Assembly: GCA_000828075.3 (NCBI GenBank)
Contig: JXCB02000027.1
Span: 1-64,000 of the forward strand
From: Tolypothrix campylonemoides VB511288
GTDB taxonomy: Bacteria > Cyanobacteriota > Cyanobacteriia > Cyanobacteriales > Nostocaceae
Direction: 5' to 3'
Length of the DNA: 64,000 bases
Shown: one piece after another, positions 55,127 to 63,653 of the stretch
Layout of the letters: each line of letters starts with the position of its first letter
How positions within the stretch are numbered: position 1 is the stretch's first letter
Notes under the pieces: generated by a model
Told to the model about the DNA's origin: nothing
The model's input: only the letters and a program-made list of their open reading frames with translations
Databases searched by the model: none
Made by a program: the position numbers and the translations under genes

Positions 55127-55681
55127 TTAGTTATTAACCGATTGGTAGCGAAACTTTTTATACGCCCCATTAATCGCTTGCATCATGGCTTTTGCACTGG
55201 CAGAACTGTTGATATCAGGGTGATACTGCCTTGCTAATCTCAGGTAAGCACCTTTTACGTCCTTTAAAGAAGCAGCCTTATCTACACCCAAGACTTCCCA
55301 CCATTCCTCAGATAGCATAGACCCAGGTATGAGTTGATCACTACCAAGCATTTGACGCCAAATCTTGATGGTGCCGCCTTTACCCCCGCTCACGAGTGTT
55401 TTTCCATTAGAACTGAAGGTAATGGGGCTGCATCCAGAAAGGGTTTGTAGCAGTTCTCCAGTCCGTAAATTCCAAAGATTGATGATTCCGTCTGTGCTGC
55501 TACTGGCGAGGGTTTGTTTATCGGGGTTGATGGCAAGCGACACAACTGCTGCTGAATGTCCAGTGAGAGTATCGAGCAATTCGCCAGTGTGGAGATTCCA
55601 CAGTTTGATTGTAGTGTCTGTACTACCACTGATTACAGTTTGACCGTCTGGACTGATGACAACTGTATTAACTGCTTTCAA
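55127..55681 (-). pseudogene. WD40 repeats plus C-terminal J domain (3' part of a broken gene)
   Basis: 184 residues with three WD40 repeats (SPDGQTVISGSTDTTIKLW, NPDKQTLASSSTDGIINLW, GKTLVSGGKGGTIKIW) and a C-terminal J domain of about 55 residues with the HPD motif in LARQYHPDINSS. The first repeat begins before the frame's own start: reading upstream in the same frame gives PRIISGHLKAVNTV before a stop. It joins the frame at 55689-56015 if one A of the A6 run near 55727 is removed. Three repeats do not close a propeller, so internal loss is likely too. A J domain would recruit Hsp70. Confidence 0.7.
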
Positions 55682-55688
55682 ATGTCCA

Positions 55689-56015
55689 CTAATAATCCGG
55701 GGCTGTCCCCAATTTTTTAAATCCAGTTAGGCTCTGCTTCAAGGTATCTACTTGGGTTGCTTGCTGCTTTACAAGGCTTCTCAGCCCATTAGCTATTGCT
55801 TCGTGGCGTTCCTTGTTGAATTGTGCTTGACGAGCTAAATCCTGATAACCTTCTTTTAGAGCAAGTTGATACTGTCTTTCCCAGTTATCCGCTTCAGCTT
55901 GAGCCTGATCGTAATCTCTTTGAGCAATTAGTTGGGCTGCGATTGCATGTGCAGTGGCTGTATGTAATTTGCCTAAAGCATATTCTGGCGAGTTAGTGGC
56001 GTCGTATTGTCCCAT
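55689..56015 (-). pseudogene. PspA/IM30-like coiled-coil fragment (5' part of a broken gene)
   Basis: 108 residues forming a continuous helix like part of PspA/IM30: TATAHAIAAQLIAQRDYDQA, WERQYQLALKEGYQDLARQA and GLRSLVKQQATQVDTLKQSL. The canonical continuation is lost, and the frame ends in FKKLGTAPDY. One base less in the AAAAAA run would continue as FKNWGQPRIISGHLKAV into the WD40 frame. The pair is therefore probably one gene (PspA-like, WD40, J domain) broken by a one-base indel, or a sequencing error in a homopolymer. Confidence 0.6.
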
Positions 56016-56169
56016 AAGTTTGTTTGAATTACCTCATTACGCAAAGCATAAACCAGTAATCTTTTACCGTCTCGTTACAATCAATGAAATCTTGCTTAAT
56101 GCTTCTAAAGTTTGTGTAAAGTAAAGCTTTGGAATATCTTATGTTCTTAGTTAATAAATCGCCCTTAAT

Positions 56170-57366
56170 ATGACCTCGCTTTCTCCTCACAAAAAAGCCA
56201 AAGCCCTCAAGCCCAGCAGCCGTCGCCCAGCTAAGGAACTCTGTAGCGAGTGTGGTCTGTGCGATACATACTATATTCACTATGTCAAGGAAGCCTGTGC
56301 TTTTATTAATCAGCAGATCGGCGAATTGGAAGAACAAACGCACAGGCGATCGCGCGATTTAGACAATCCTGATGAACTCTACTTTGGTGTTCATCAAGAC
56401 ATGATGGCGGCGCAGAAAAAGCAGCCGATTCCCGGTGCCCAATGGACTGGTATTGTAAGCACGATCGCTATTGAAATGCTGAATCAGGGCATTGTTGAGG
56501 GTGTAGTTTGCGTGCAAAACACCAAAGAAGACCGCTTTGGTCCGATGCCCGTCATCGCTCGAACCGCAGAAGAAATACTGGCAGCGCGGGTAAACAAACC
56601 AACGCTCTCGCCTAACCTTTCGGTATTGGAACAGGTAGAAAAATCGGGGATGAAGCGGCTGTTGGTGATTGGTGTTGGTTGTCAAATTCAGGCATTACGA
56701 GCTGTTGAAAAACAACTTGGCTTAGAAAAGCTTTACGTTTTGGGAACGCCTTGTGTCGATAATGTTAACCGCGCTGGACTACAAAAATTCTTAGAAACAA
56801 CCAGCAAATCGCCTGATACAGTCGTGCATTACGAATTCATGCAAGACTTTCGGGTTCACTTTAAACACGAAGATGGTTCTCTCGAAACGGTGCCTTTCTT
56901 TGGATTAAAGACTAACCAACTTAAAGATGTGTTTGCCCCCTCCTGCATGAGTTGCTTTGATTATGTCAATTCTCTAGCAGATTTGGTTGTTGGTTATATG
57001 GGCGCACCCTTTGGCTGGCAATGGATTGTGGTTAGAAATGAACAAGGCAAGGAAATGCTGGACTTGGTGAATGACCAGATAGAAACTCAGCCAGTGATGT
57101 CGAAAGGCGATCGCAAAGCAGCAGTCCAACAAAGTATACCCGCCTACGACAAAGGTGTCACCCTCCCCATGTGGGCAGCGAAATTGATGGGCGTCGTTAT
57201 CGAAAAAATTGGTCCCAAAGGTTTGGAATACGCCCGTTTTTCCATTGATTCTCACTTCACCCGCAATTATCTTTATGTAAAACGCAATTATCCAGAGAAA
57301 TTAGAAGCCCACGTTCCAGAGTTTGCCAAGCGCATTGTTGATCAATATAAATTGCCAGAATCATAG
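56170..57366 (+). CDS. bciB: Ferredoxin-dependent divinyl chlorophyllide 8-vinyl reductase, BciB type
   Basis: A 398-residue Fe-S/FAD enzyme of the FrhB/FpoF-HCAR group. Cluster cysteines are seen in LCSECGLCDTYYI (about 23-35), GTPCVDNV and PSCMSCFDYVN, and flavoprotein-type motifs GVGCQIQALRAVEKQLG and GAPFGWQWIVVRNEQGK. Cyanobacterial members of this size (Slr1923 type) reduce the 8-vinyl group in chlorophyll synthesis; the related plant HCAR acts on 7-hydroxymethyl chlorophyll. Assignment to the 8-vinyl step is by family. ATG at 56170. Confidence 0.88.
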   Translation: MTSLSPHKKAKALKPSSRRPAKELCSECGLCDTYYIHYVKEACAFINQQIGELEEQTHRRSRDLDNPDELYFGVHQDMMAAQKKQPIPGAQWTGIVSTIAIEMLNQGIVEGVVCVQNTKEDRFGPMPVIARTAEEILAARVNKPTLSPNLSVLEQVEKSGMKRLLVIGVGCQIQALRAVEKQLGLEKLYVLGTPCVDNVNRAGLQKFLETTSKSPDTVVHYEFMQDFRVHFKHEDGSLETVPFFGLKTNQLKDVFAPSCMSCFDYVNSLADLVVGYMGAPFGWQWIVVRNEQGKEMLDLVNDQIETQPVMSKGDRKAAVQQSIPAYDKGVTLPMWAAKLMGVVIEKIGPKGLEYARFSIDSHFTRNYLYVKRNYPEKLEAHVPEFAKRIVDQYKLPES

Positions 57367-57838
57367 TTATAATTATTCTCATTTAAAACCAATACGTATT
57401 TGGTTTAAGTAGGGTGGGCAATGCTTACCCTAATTTTTTAAAATGCTTCAAAAAAATATAATTGTATACGTTATATAGGCAGTTCTTAACATTTTACTTT
57501 CATCTTCTATCGAGTGGATGCACACTGTTCGAGTTATTTCAATTAAATAAATATAAATTCATATTTACATTTTAAAAATACCTATTAAAACATAATTAAC
57601 ACTGTGATTAACTAAGCTTAACTTTCTAAGTATATTCTCTTCATGGATTAGTTAAGTGCGTTAGGTGTGGGAAGAAAAAGTTTTTGTGCAAAAAATTGAG
57701 AAATATTATATATGTGGTGTCAACCATATTAAACACTTAGCTTAGGCATGAAACGCTACAAAAATTTTTCAATTTGGTCTAGGTATTGCACAAGATCTAT
57801 TTATCTTTGAATACAAATATAAAAGAGGAGAAGAGACT
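57367..57838. other. AT-rich gap with short repeat
   Basis: Contains AGGGTGGGCAATGCTTACCC (57409-57428), an inverted repeat seen in similar form near 43793, directly after the bciB stop. Then about 400 bp of AT-rich DNA upstream of the PhoX-like gene. No gene is seen. Confidence 0.5.
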
Positions 57839-59197
57839 ATGGGTTTTTCACGAAGACGTTTTTTTGCTCTTGCAGGCACGACTGCTGCAACTCTTGTTGT
57901 TGGAGATGCTTTGAAGGGTCTTTATGCTAGAGCGCAAGGGACAGCGATAACAACTGATGCATATGGTCCTCTCATCCCTGACCCCAATGGCTTGTTAGAT
58001 TTACCACGCGGATTTCAATATCGAGCATTTTCCCGTACAAACGATTTAATGAGTGATGGTAACCCTGTACCTGGTGGTCATGATGGGATGGCTACTTTCG
58101 CTGGACCAAATCGCACCACCATCTTAGTTCGCAACCACGAACTTAGTCCAAACTCCACAACACAAGTTCTAGGCAATAAGTATGACGAGCTCTGTAAAGG
58201 TGGCACAACAACATTAATCGTTGGTCCAGATCGCAAACTCATTAGAGATTATGCTTCTCTAGCAGGAACCTACCGTAACTGTGCTGGTGGTCCAACTCCT
58301 TGGGGGTCATGGATTAGTTGTGAAGAAAACACCTCTACTCCAGAGACGACTCCTGAGACGATACAACAGCCAGCAAATTCTGGTATCTTCGTACCCAATC
58401 CAAACAAAGTTTTAAAGCGCCACGGTTATAATTTTGAAGTTCCAGCACTTCGTAGACCTAAAAACGGTACTGTTGATCCTGTACCTTTAGTAGAAATGGG
58501 TCGGTTTAACCACGAAGCTGTTGCCATAGACCCCAGAACAGGAATTGTCTATGAGACAGAAGACCAGGGAGATAGCCTTTTCTATCGCTTCATCCCCAAT
58601 CAACCAGGTAATTTACAGGCAGGTGGTATCCTTGAGGCTCTTGTAATTAAGGGTATGCCTAAAGTAAATACCAAAACCAATTTTCCTGTAGGCGAACCAA
58701 AGCAGGTAGAGTGGGTTCGCATTGAAGATTACGATCCTGAAAAAGACACTGTGCGGACAGAAGGTTTTGCCAAGGGAGCCGCACAATTTGCTCGCGGCGA
58801 GGGAATATGGTACGGCAATGGAGAGTTTTACTTCTGTGCTACAAGTGGCGGCGCTAACAGTGGTGGTCAGGTTTGGCGTTACATTCCTGGCAGAAATGCT
58901 CAAGAAGGTGGCACTATTGAACTCTTTGTCGAGCCAAACGATAAAAGCATATTAGATATGCCTGATAACATCGTCGTTGCTCCTTTTGGGGATCTCATCC
59001 TTTGTGAAGATGGTGATGACGATCAGTTTGTTGTCGGGGTGACTCCTAAAGGGGAACTCTACAAATTTGCTCGTAACGCCATTAACGACAGAGAGTTTGC
59101 TGGTGCTTGTTTCTCTCCAGATGGTCAAACTTTGTTCGTGAACATCCAAACCCCTGGAATCACTTTTGCTATCTGGGGACCTTGGAATAAGGCTTGA
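57839..59197 (+). CDS. PhoX-like DUF839 phosphatase
   Basis: A 452-residue exported protein with a Tat signal: FSRRRFFALAGT then AATLVVGDALKG. The DUF839/PhoX core shows RGFQYRAFSRTNDLMSDG, PGGHDGMATFAG, ILVRNHELSPN, WGSWISCEEN, GRFNHEAVAIDPRTG and VYETEDQGDSLFYRF, with calcium/iron-ligand residues spread as in PhoX. Such proteins are alkaline phosphatases or related calcium-dependent enzymes of the periplasm. Strong Shine-Dalgarno-like GAGGAGAAGAG before the ATG. Confidence 0.88.
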   Translation: MGFSRRRFFALAGTTAATLVVGDALKGLYARAQGTAITTDAYGPLIPDPNGLLDLPRGFQYRAFSRTNDLMSDGNPVPGGHDGMATFAGPNRTTILVRNHELSPNSTTQVLGNKYDELCKGGTTTLIVGPDRKLIRDYASLAGTYRNCAGGPTPWGSWISCEENTSTPETTPETIQQPANSGIFVPNPNKVLKRHGYNFEVPALRRPKNGTVDPVPLVEMGRFNHEAVAIDPRTGIVYETEDQGDSLFYRFIPNQPGNLQAGGILEALVIKGMPKVNTKTNFPVGEPKQVEWVRIEDYDPEKDTVRTEGFAKGAAQFARGEGIWYGNGEFYFCATSGGANSGGQVWRYIPGRNAQEGGTIELFVEPNDKSILDMPDNIVVAPFGDLILCEDGDDDQFVVGVTPKGELYKFARNAINDREFAGACFSPDGQTLFVNIQTPGITFAIWGPWNKA

Positions 59198-59199
59198 TG

Positions 59200-59305
59200 T
59201 TTCGCGCCAAGACGCAGAGGCGCAAAGCAATTCTTAGCGTCTTTGCGACGCCAGTCGCCTGCGGAGGGAAACCCTCCTGCAGCGCTGGCTCGCCTTTGCG
59301 CGAAA
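59200..59305. repeat. Interspersed repeat with TTTCGCGC ends and GC-rich hairpin
   Basis: About 106 bp bounded by TTTCGCGC (59200-59207) and GCGCGAAA (59298-59305). The middle holds GCCAGTCGCCTGCGGAGGG and CCCTCCTGCAGCGCTGGC, the same hairpin as at 23096 and 28943. It begins 3 bases after the PhoX stop. Probable non-autonomous mobile repeat or structured spacer. Confidence 0.7.
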
Positions 59306-59506
59306 TTATGCTGGTACCGCTTCTACCATAGGGAATATACGGTGTTTTGCCAAAAGTTTCCTAAAAATTCTGGAATGCCGTCATCACGATTTGTATCCAT
59401 AACTGTTTTTATCTAGCTAAAATACAACGCTACCCAATGGAACATTGGACTGTTGGGGCAGAGTTGTTGTGTATTAATCTCTGCCAAAAATAAAAATTTA
59501 ACAGTT

Positions 59507-61168
59507 ATGGCAGCATTGAAAGCTTCTCCTCAAGTCAATTTCCCAAGCTTTTTTCGCAATCTTGACCCCATATCTAAATTCATCTTTATCTGCTTAGGGT
59601 TTGCTAGCGTAAGCTTAGTTGCACTAACCACTTGGAGGGTTGTTGGTTATTTGACAGCACCTCACTTGACTCTTGCAGCAGGGGATCCGGAAGGAGAAAG
59701 CTATATTATCAGCGAAGCGATTCAAAAGGTTGTTGAACGCAGGTCGAATATTAACATTACAGTCATACCTACTGGGGGTACAGCAGACAGCCTGAAAAAA
59801 TTGGAAGAAGGTAGTGTAGAGTTAGCAGCAGCTCAAGCAGACGTTGCTTCTGAGCAAATGGATGTATCAACTCATCACGAGGAATCATCAAAGCCAGAAG
59901 GATCACACGCCTCGCTTAGAACCATAGCTGTCTTGTATAAAGATTTGTTCCAGTTAGTTGTGAGAGACCCTAATATTAAGCAATTCTCTCAACTCAAGGG
60001 AAAGACAGTTGCTTTACCTATTAAGGGCGGGCAATATAAGTCTTTTGAAAAAGTAGCACGGCATTACGGTTTACTCAAAGAAGACAAAAACATACTAGAT
60101 ATTAAAGTTACAGGTTTAAATCAGAGTCAAGACTACGACGATAAGCAAGCGGAAGAAGATTTTAAATTTCAAAGAGCAGATGCTTTGTTTCGTGTCCGCG
60201 CTATAGGTAACCAAGGTATCTCTACACTTGTTAAAGAGTACGGTGGAAGATTGGTGCCTATTCAACAGGCGAAAGCAATGAAAATTCAACATCCTGCTTT
60301 TGAAAGTACTGAAATTCCTCAAGGAGCATACAAAGGCAATGTCGCCGTACCTGACGAAGACTTACCAACAGTCGCAGTTTCAAGAATTTTAGTAGCAAGA
60401 GATACAGTAGATAAAAGTATTATCCAAGAAATAACTCGCGTCATATTCGAGCACCGCCAAGAAATAGCATTGGCTATTTCTCAAAAGCATTCTGAGGTTA
60501 AACCTTTGATTGCTAGTATTGACCGTCCAAGCGATACAGGTGGTAGTATCCCTCCGATTCATCCAGGTGCAGTTGCTTTTTATGAACGAGATAAACCCTC
60601 TTTTGTGCAAGAAAATGCAGATTTTTTGGCTTTAATTTTAACAGTTATCCTACTAGCATTTTCCTGGGTTCGGCAAGTGAAGCTTTGGATGGAAAGTAGT
60701 AGAAAGAATGAGGCTGATGAATATATTGCTAGAGCTATTAATTTAATGAACGCTAGTCAAGGCAACCTTGAGGATAGGCAAAAGCAACTCGATGATGTTT
60801 TTAGAAAAGCCGCCGATTCTCTCATTTATGAGAAAATTTCCCAGGAGTCATTCCGAACTTTTAACGAAGCTTACAAAACGACTCGGGAAGCGATTGAGCG
60901 TGAAGGACAACTCGCTCAGCAACAAATAGAACACAAGCAAAGAGAAGTTTCTGCAATCTATATCAAGGCTGTTGTTGAACTGCTGCGCGATAGCAAGCAA
61001 ACTAAGGATTTACTTCAACAAAAAATAGATAAAATTCTTAAAGAAGTAGCAGAAAAATTGATGGCAGAAGAAATTTCTCAAGAATCATTCCGAACTTTTA
61101 TTGAAGCTTACAAAACTACAAGAGATGCTATTGAACGTCAACCCCCGTTTGGGGGAATTCAAAATTAA
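59507..61168 (+). CDS. TAXI-family solute-binding-like protein with C-terminal coiled coil
   Basis: A 553-residue membrane-tethered protein. An N-terminal helix (FIFICLGFASVSLVALTTW) is followed by a TAXI/NMT1-like ligand-binding domain (about 45-370: GDPEGESYIISEAIQKVVER, VIPTGGTADSLKKLEEGSVE). A second helix (FLALILTVILLAFSWV, about 381-396) precedes a cytosolic coiled coil. The tail carries a duplicated segment: KISQESFRTFNEAYKTTREA and EISQESFRTFIEAYKTTRDA, about 80 residues apart. No TRAP permease genes are adjacent, so it may be a sensor instead of a transporter. ATG 59507 is preferred to 59453. Confidence 0.85.
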   Translation: MAALKASPQVNFPSFFRNLDPISKFIFICLGFASVSLVALTTWRVVGYLTAPHLTLAAGDPEGESYIISEAIQKVVERRSNINITVIPTGGTADSLKKLEEGSVELAAAQADVASEQMDVSTHHEESSKPEGSHASLRTIAVLYKDLFQLVVRDPNIKQFSQLKGKTVALPIKGGQYKSFEKVARHYGLLKEDKNILDIKVTGLNQSQDYDDKQAEEDFKFQRADALFRVRAIGNQGISTLVKEYGGRLVPIQQAKAMKIQHPAFESTEIPQGAYKGNVAVPDEDLPTVAVSRILVARDTVDKSIIQEITRVIFEHRQEIALAISQKHSEVKPLIASIDRPSDTGGSIPPIHPGAVAFYERDKPSFVQENADFLALILTVILLAFSWVRQVKLWMESSRKNEADEYIARAINLMNASQGNLEDRQKQLDDVFRKAADSLIYEKISQESFRTFNEAYKTTREAIEREGQLAQQQIEHKQREVSAIYIKAVVELLRDSKQTKDLLQQKIDKILKEVAEKLMAEEISQESFRTFIEAYKTTRDAIERQPPFGGIQN

Positions 61169-61263
61169 AAATTCAAAAAACATACAAAAAACATAATTTT
61201 GAATTCTGTTCGCGTAGCGTGCCCGTAGGGCATATTTTGAATGCGTGAATTGAAGGAAAGCGA

Positions 61264-62493
61264 CTAAGCAGGTCCTACCGCTTCTATTGCTGCTTGCAAG
61301 GCGATCGCAACATGAGTCCAATGGGTTCCACCTTGGCAATAAACGATGTAAGGTTCGCGTAAAGGACCATCGGCGGAAAATTCCGAGGTACTCCCCTCAA
61401 TAAAAGTCCCGCCAGCCATCACGACTTTACTTTCATAACCTGGCATTTCATCTGGAATGGGATCGAGGTAGGAACCGATGGGTGAATGCTGTTGAATTGC
61501 CCGACAAAAGGCAATAAGTTTTTGAGCAGAACCCAGTTTAATTGCTTGAATGACATCCCGACGTGGAAGCAACGGTGCTGGATTGACTGGATAACCGAGT
61601 TTGTCAAATACATAACCAGTAAGGTGAGTCCCTTTCATCGCTTCTCCTACCATTTGCGGCGCGAGAAACAGCCCTTGGAACAGCAGGCGGTTTTGGTCAA
61701 AAGTCGCACCGCCATAACTACCAATTCCAGGCGCGGTGAGGCGACAAGCAGCAGCTTCTACCAAGTCAGCGCGACCGGCGACATAACCACCAGCAGTGAC
61801 AATCGTACCACCAGGGTTTTTAATCAATGACCCCGCGATTAAATCAGCGCCAACGTGGGTGGGTTCTTGAGTTTCAATAAATTCGCCGTAGCAGTTATCG
61901 ACAAAGCAGATAGTGTTGGGATTTTGCTGTTTGACCAAGTGGATAATTTTTTCAATTTCCGCTATAGATAGGCTAGGACGCCAAAAATAGCCACAGGAAC
62001 GCTGAATGAGTACTAAACGAGTTTTTTCCTCCACCGCATGGCTTAAAGCTTGCCAATTTATGGTTCCTTCTGGAGTAAGATCTAATTGTCGGTAATGAAT
62101 GTCAAACTCATTTAGTGAGCCTTGATTTTGACCTCGTAATCCAATAACTTCTTCAAGGGTATCGTAGGGTGCGCCTACCACCGCTAGCATTTCATCACCA
62201 GGACGGAGAACACCAAATAAAGCACAAGCGATCGCGTGGGTTCCGGAAACAAACTGCACTCGTACAGCAGCCGCCTCAGCGCCCACCACCTCCGCAAAAA
62301 GTTTATCTAAAGTTTCTCGCCCTAAGTCGTCGTGTCCGTATCCTGTAACACCCGTAAAATGGTGTGCGCCGACTCTTTGATGGCGAAAGGCATTTAACAC
62401 TCGTTGAACATTTTGCTTGACCTGAGCGTCAATTCCAGAAAAAATCTGTAACAGTGCCTGTTCTGCTTCATGCATCTGCTCCAAGCTGTCCAT
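61264..62493 (-). CDS. Methionine gamma-lyase family / aluminium-resistance-type PLP enzyme
   Basis: A 409-residue PLP-dependent fold-type I enzyme of the YnbB/aluminium resistance group. Seen: HHFTGVTGYGHDDLGRETLD, FVSGTHAIACALFGVLRPGD, QRSCGYFWRPSLSI, CFVDNCYGEFIE and SLIKNPGGTIVTAGGYVAG with the probable PLP lysine in IKNPGG. Reaction is unassigned; some members are cystathionine/methionine lyase-like. The ATG at 62493 has GAGG five bases upstream; a GTG at 62508 is an alternative. Divergent from desC. Confidence 0.87.
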   Translation of the reverse strand: MDSLEQMHEAEQALLQIFSGIDAQVKQNVQRVLNAFRHQRVGAHHFTGVTGYGHDDLGRETLDKLFAEVVGAEAAAVRVQFVSGTHAIACALFGVLRPGDEMLAVVGAPYDTLEEVIGLRGQNQGSLNEFDIHYRQLDLTPEGTINWQALSHAVEEKTRLVLIQRSCGYFWRPSLSIAEIEKIIHLVKQQNPNTICFVDNCYGEFIETQEPTHVGADLIAGSLIKNPGGTIVTAGGYVAGRADLVEAAACRLTAPGIGSYGGATFDQNRLLFQGLFLAPQMVGEAMKGTHLTGYVFDKLGYPVNPAPLLPRRDVIQAIKLGSAQKLIAFCRAIQQHSPIGSYLDPIPDEMPGYESKVVMAGGTFIEGSTSEFSADGPLREPYIVYCQGGTHWTHVAIALQAAIEAVGPA

Positions 62494-62577
62494 TAGTTCC
62501 TCTTTCACAAAAACTTAAGATTTGCGGATTTTTAAATCGCGCAGATTAGTCTGAACAATTCCTATTCAGGTTACTGC

Positions 62578-63393
62578 ATGACAATTGCTACATCAACCAA
62601 ACCCCAATTTAATTGGTTTCACATCGCATTTTTCGTTCCTTTGCACATCGGCGCTTTGTTGGCTTTGTTTCCAGCGTTTTTTAGCTGGAAAGCAGTCGGC
62701 GTCTGCTTGTTGCTTTACTGGGTAACTGGTGGCTTGGGTATTACCCTAGGTTTTCACCGCCTTGTCACCCACCGCAGTTTTCAAACTCCCAAGTGGCTAG
62801 AATATTTTCTCGTTTTTTGCGGAACACTCGCCTGCCAAGGAGGACCAATCGATTGGATAGGAATGCATCGGATACACCATTTGCATTCTGATCAAGAGTT
62901 AGATCCCCATGATTCTAACCAGGGCTTTTGGTGGAGTCACATGGGTTGGATGCTTCATCATTCACCTGCTTTCGCGGAAGTTCCTCGCTTTACTAAAGAC
63001 ATTGCCGACGACCCAGTTTATCAGTTTTTGCAGAAAAATATGGTTTTCATCCAGGTCGCCCTGGGTGTAGTACTGTTGTTGCTGGGTGGCTGGTCTTTTG
63101 TAGTATGGGGAATTTTTGTTCGCTTGATATTTGTGTGGCATTGCACCTGGTTTGTCAACAGTGCTACTCATAAATTCGGTTATCGGACTTATGAATCAGG
63201 CGATCGCTCTACAAACTGCTGGTGGGTGGCGTTACTCACCTATGGTGAAGGCTGGCACAATAATCACCATGCCTTTCAGTACTCAGCTCGTCACGGGTTA
63301 AAATGGTGGGAATTTGACCTCACTTGGATCACCATTCAATTGCTACAAGTACTTGGTCTGGCTACGAATGTGAAGCTTGCACCAGAAAAGTAG
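62578..63393 (+). CDS. desC: Acyl-lipid delta-9 desaturase
   Basis: Membrane di-iron fatty-acid desaturase of 271 residues, with four membrane helices. The three histidine boxes are intact: HRLVTHRSF (HxxxxH), HRIHHLHSD (HxxHH) and HNNHHAF (HxxHH). Cyanobacterial DesC inserts the first double bond at C9 of membrane-lipid acyl chains. A terminator follows at 63490 and a delta-12 desaturase gene begins at 63654, giving a compact desaturation locus. Confidence 0.94.
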   Translation: MTIATSTKPQFNWFHIAFFVPLHIGALLALFPAFFSWKAVGVCLLLYWVTGGLGITLGFHRLVTHRSFQTPKWLEYFLVFCGTLACQGGPIDWIGMHRIHHLHSDQELDPHDSNQGFWWSHMGWMLHHSPAFAEVPRFTKDIADDPVYQFLQKNMVFIQVALGVVLLLLGGWSFVVWGIFVRLIFVWHCTWFVNSATHKFGYRTYESGDRSTNCWWVALLTYGEGWHNNHHAFQYSARHGLKWWEFDLTWITIQLLQVLGLATNVKLAPEK

Positions 63394-63489
63394 TAAGCGG
63401 TCAGTAGTTAGCAATCTTTATCTTATCCAATTTTCAATGTAAAAGCCCGGAGGGCAGCTTTCCAAAGGGTATTTTCAATTGCTTACTCT

Positions 63490-63536
63490 CCCCCGCAGCT
63501 TCTGGACTACTGCTTAAGCATTAGCGGGGGTTTATT
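63490..63536 (+). terminator. Rho-independent terminator of desC
   Basis: CCCCCGC (63490-63496) and GCGGGGG (63524-63530) are perfect 7-base arms with AGC/GC(T)-type extension, followed by TTTATT. It lies about 97 bases after the desC stop, before desA. Confidence 0.75.
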
Positions 63537-63653
63537 GCGGGTGCGCTGAGCTGCATTACATTGCTATAATCCAAAACGCGAATGTTACAAAACTTTGCGA
63601 CACCCACTTATTTAGTGATTTGGTAGTGAGGTTTGTTGTCTTTTCAGGTATTC

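Noticed and set aside
56029-56343. 104-codon minus-strand frame over the start of the BciB-type gene
   Set aside because: Lies opposite the conserved cysteine region of a well-supported gene.
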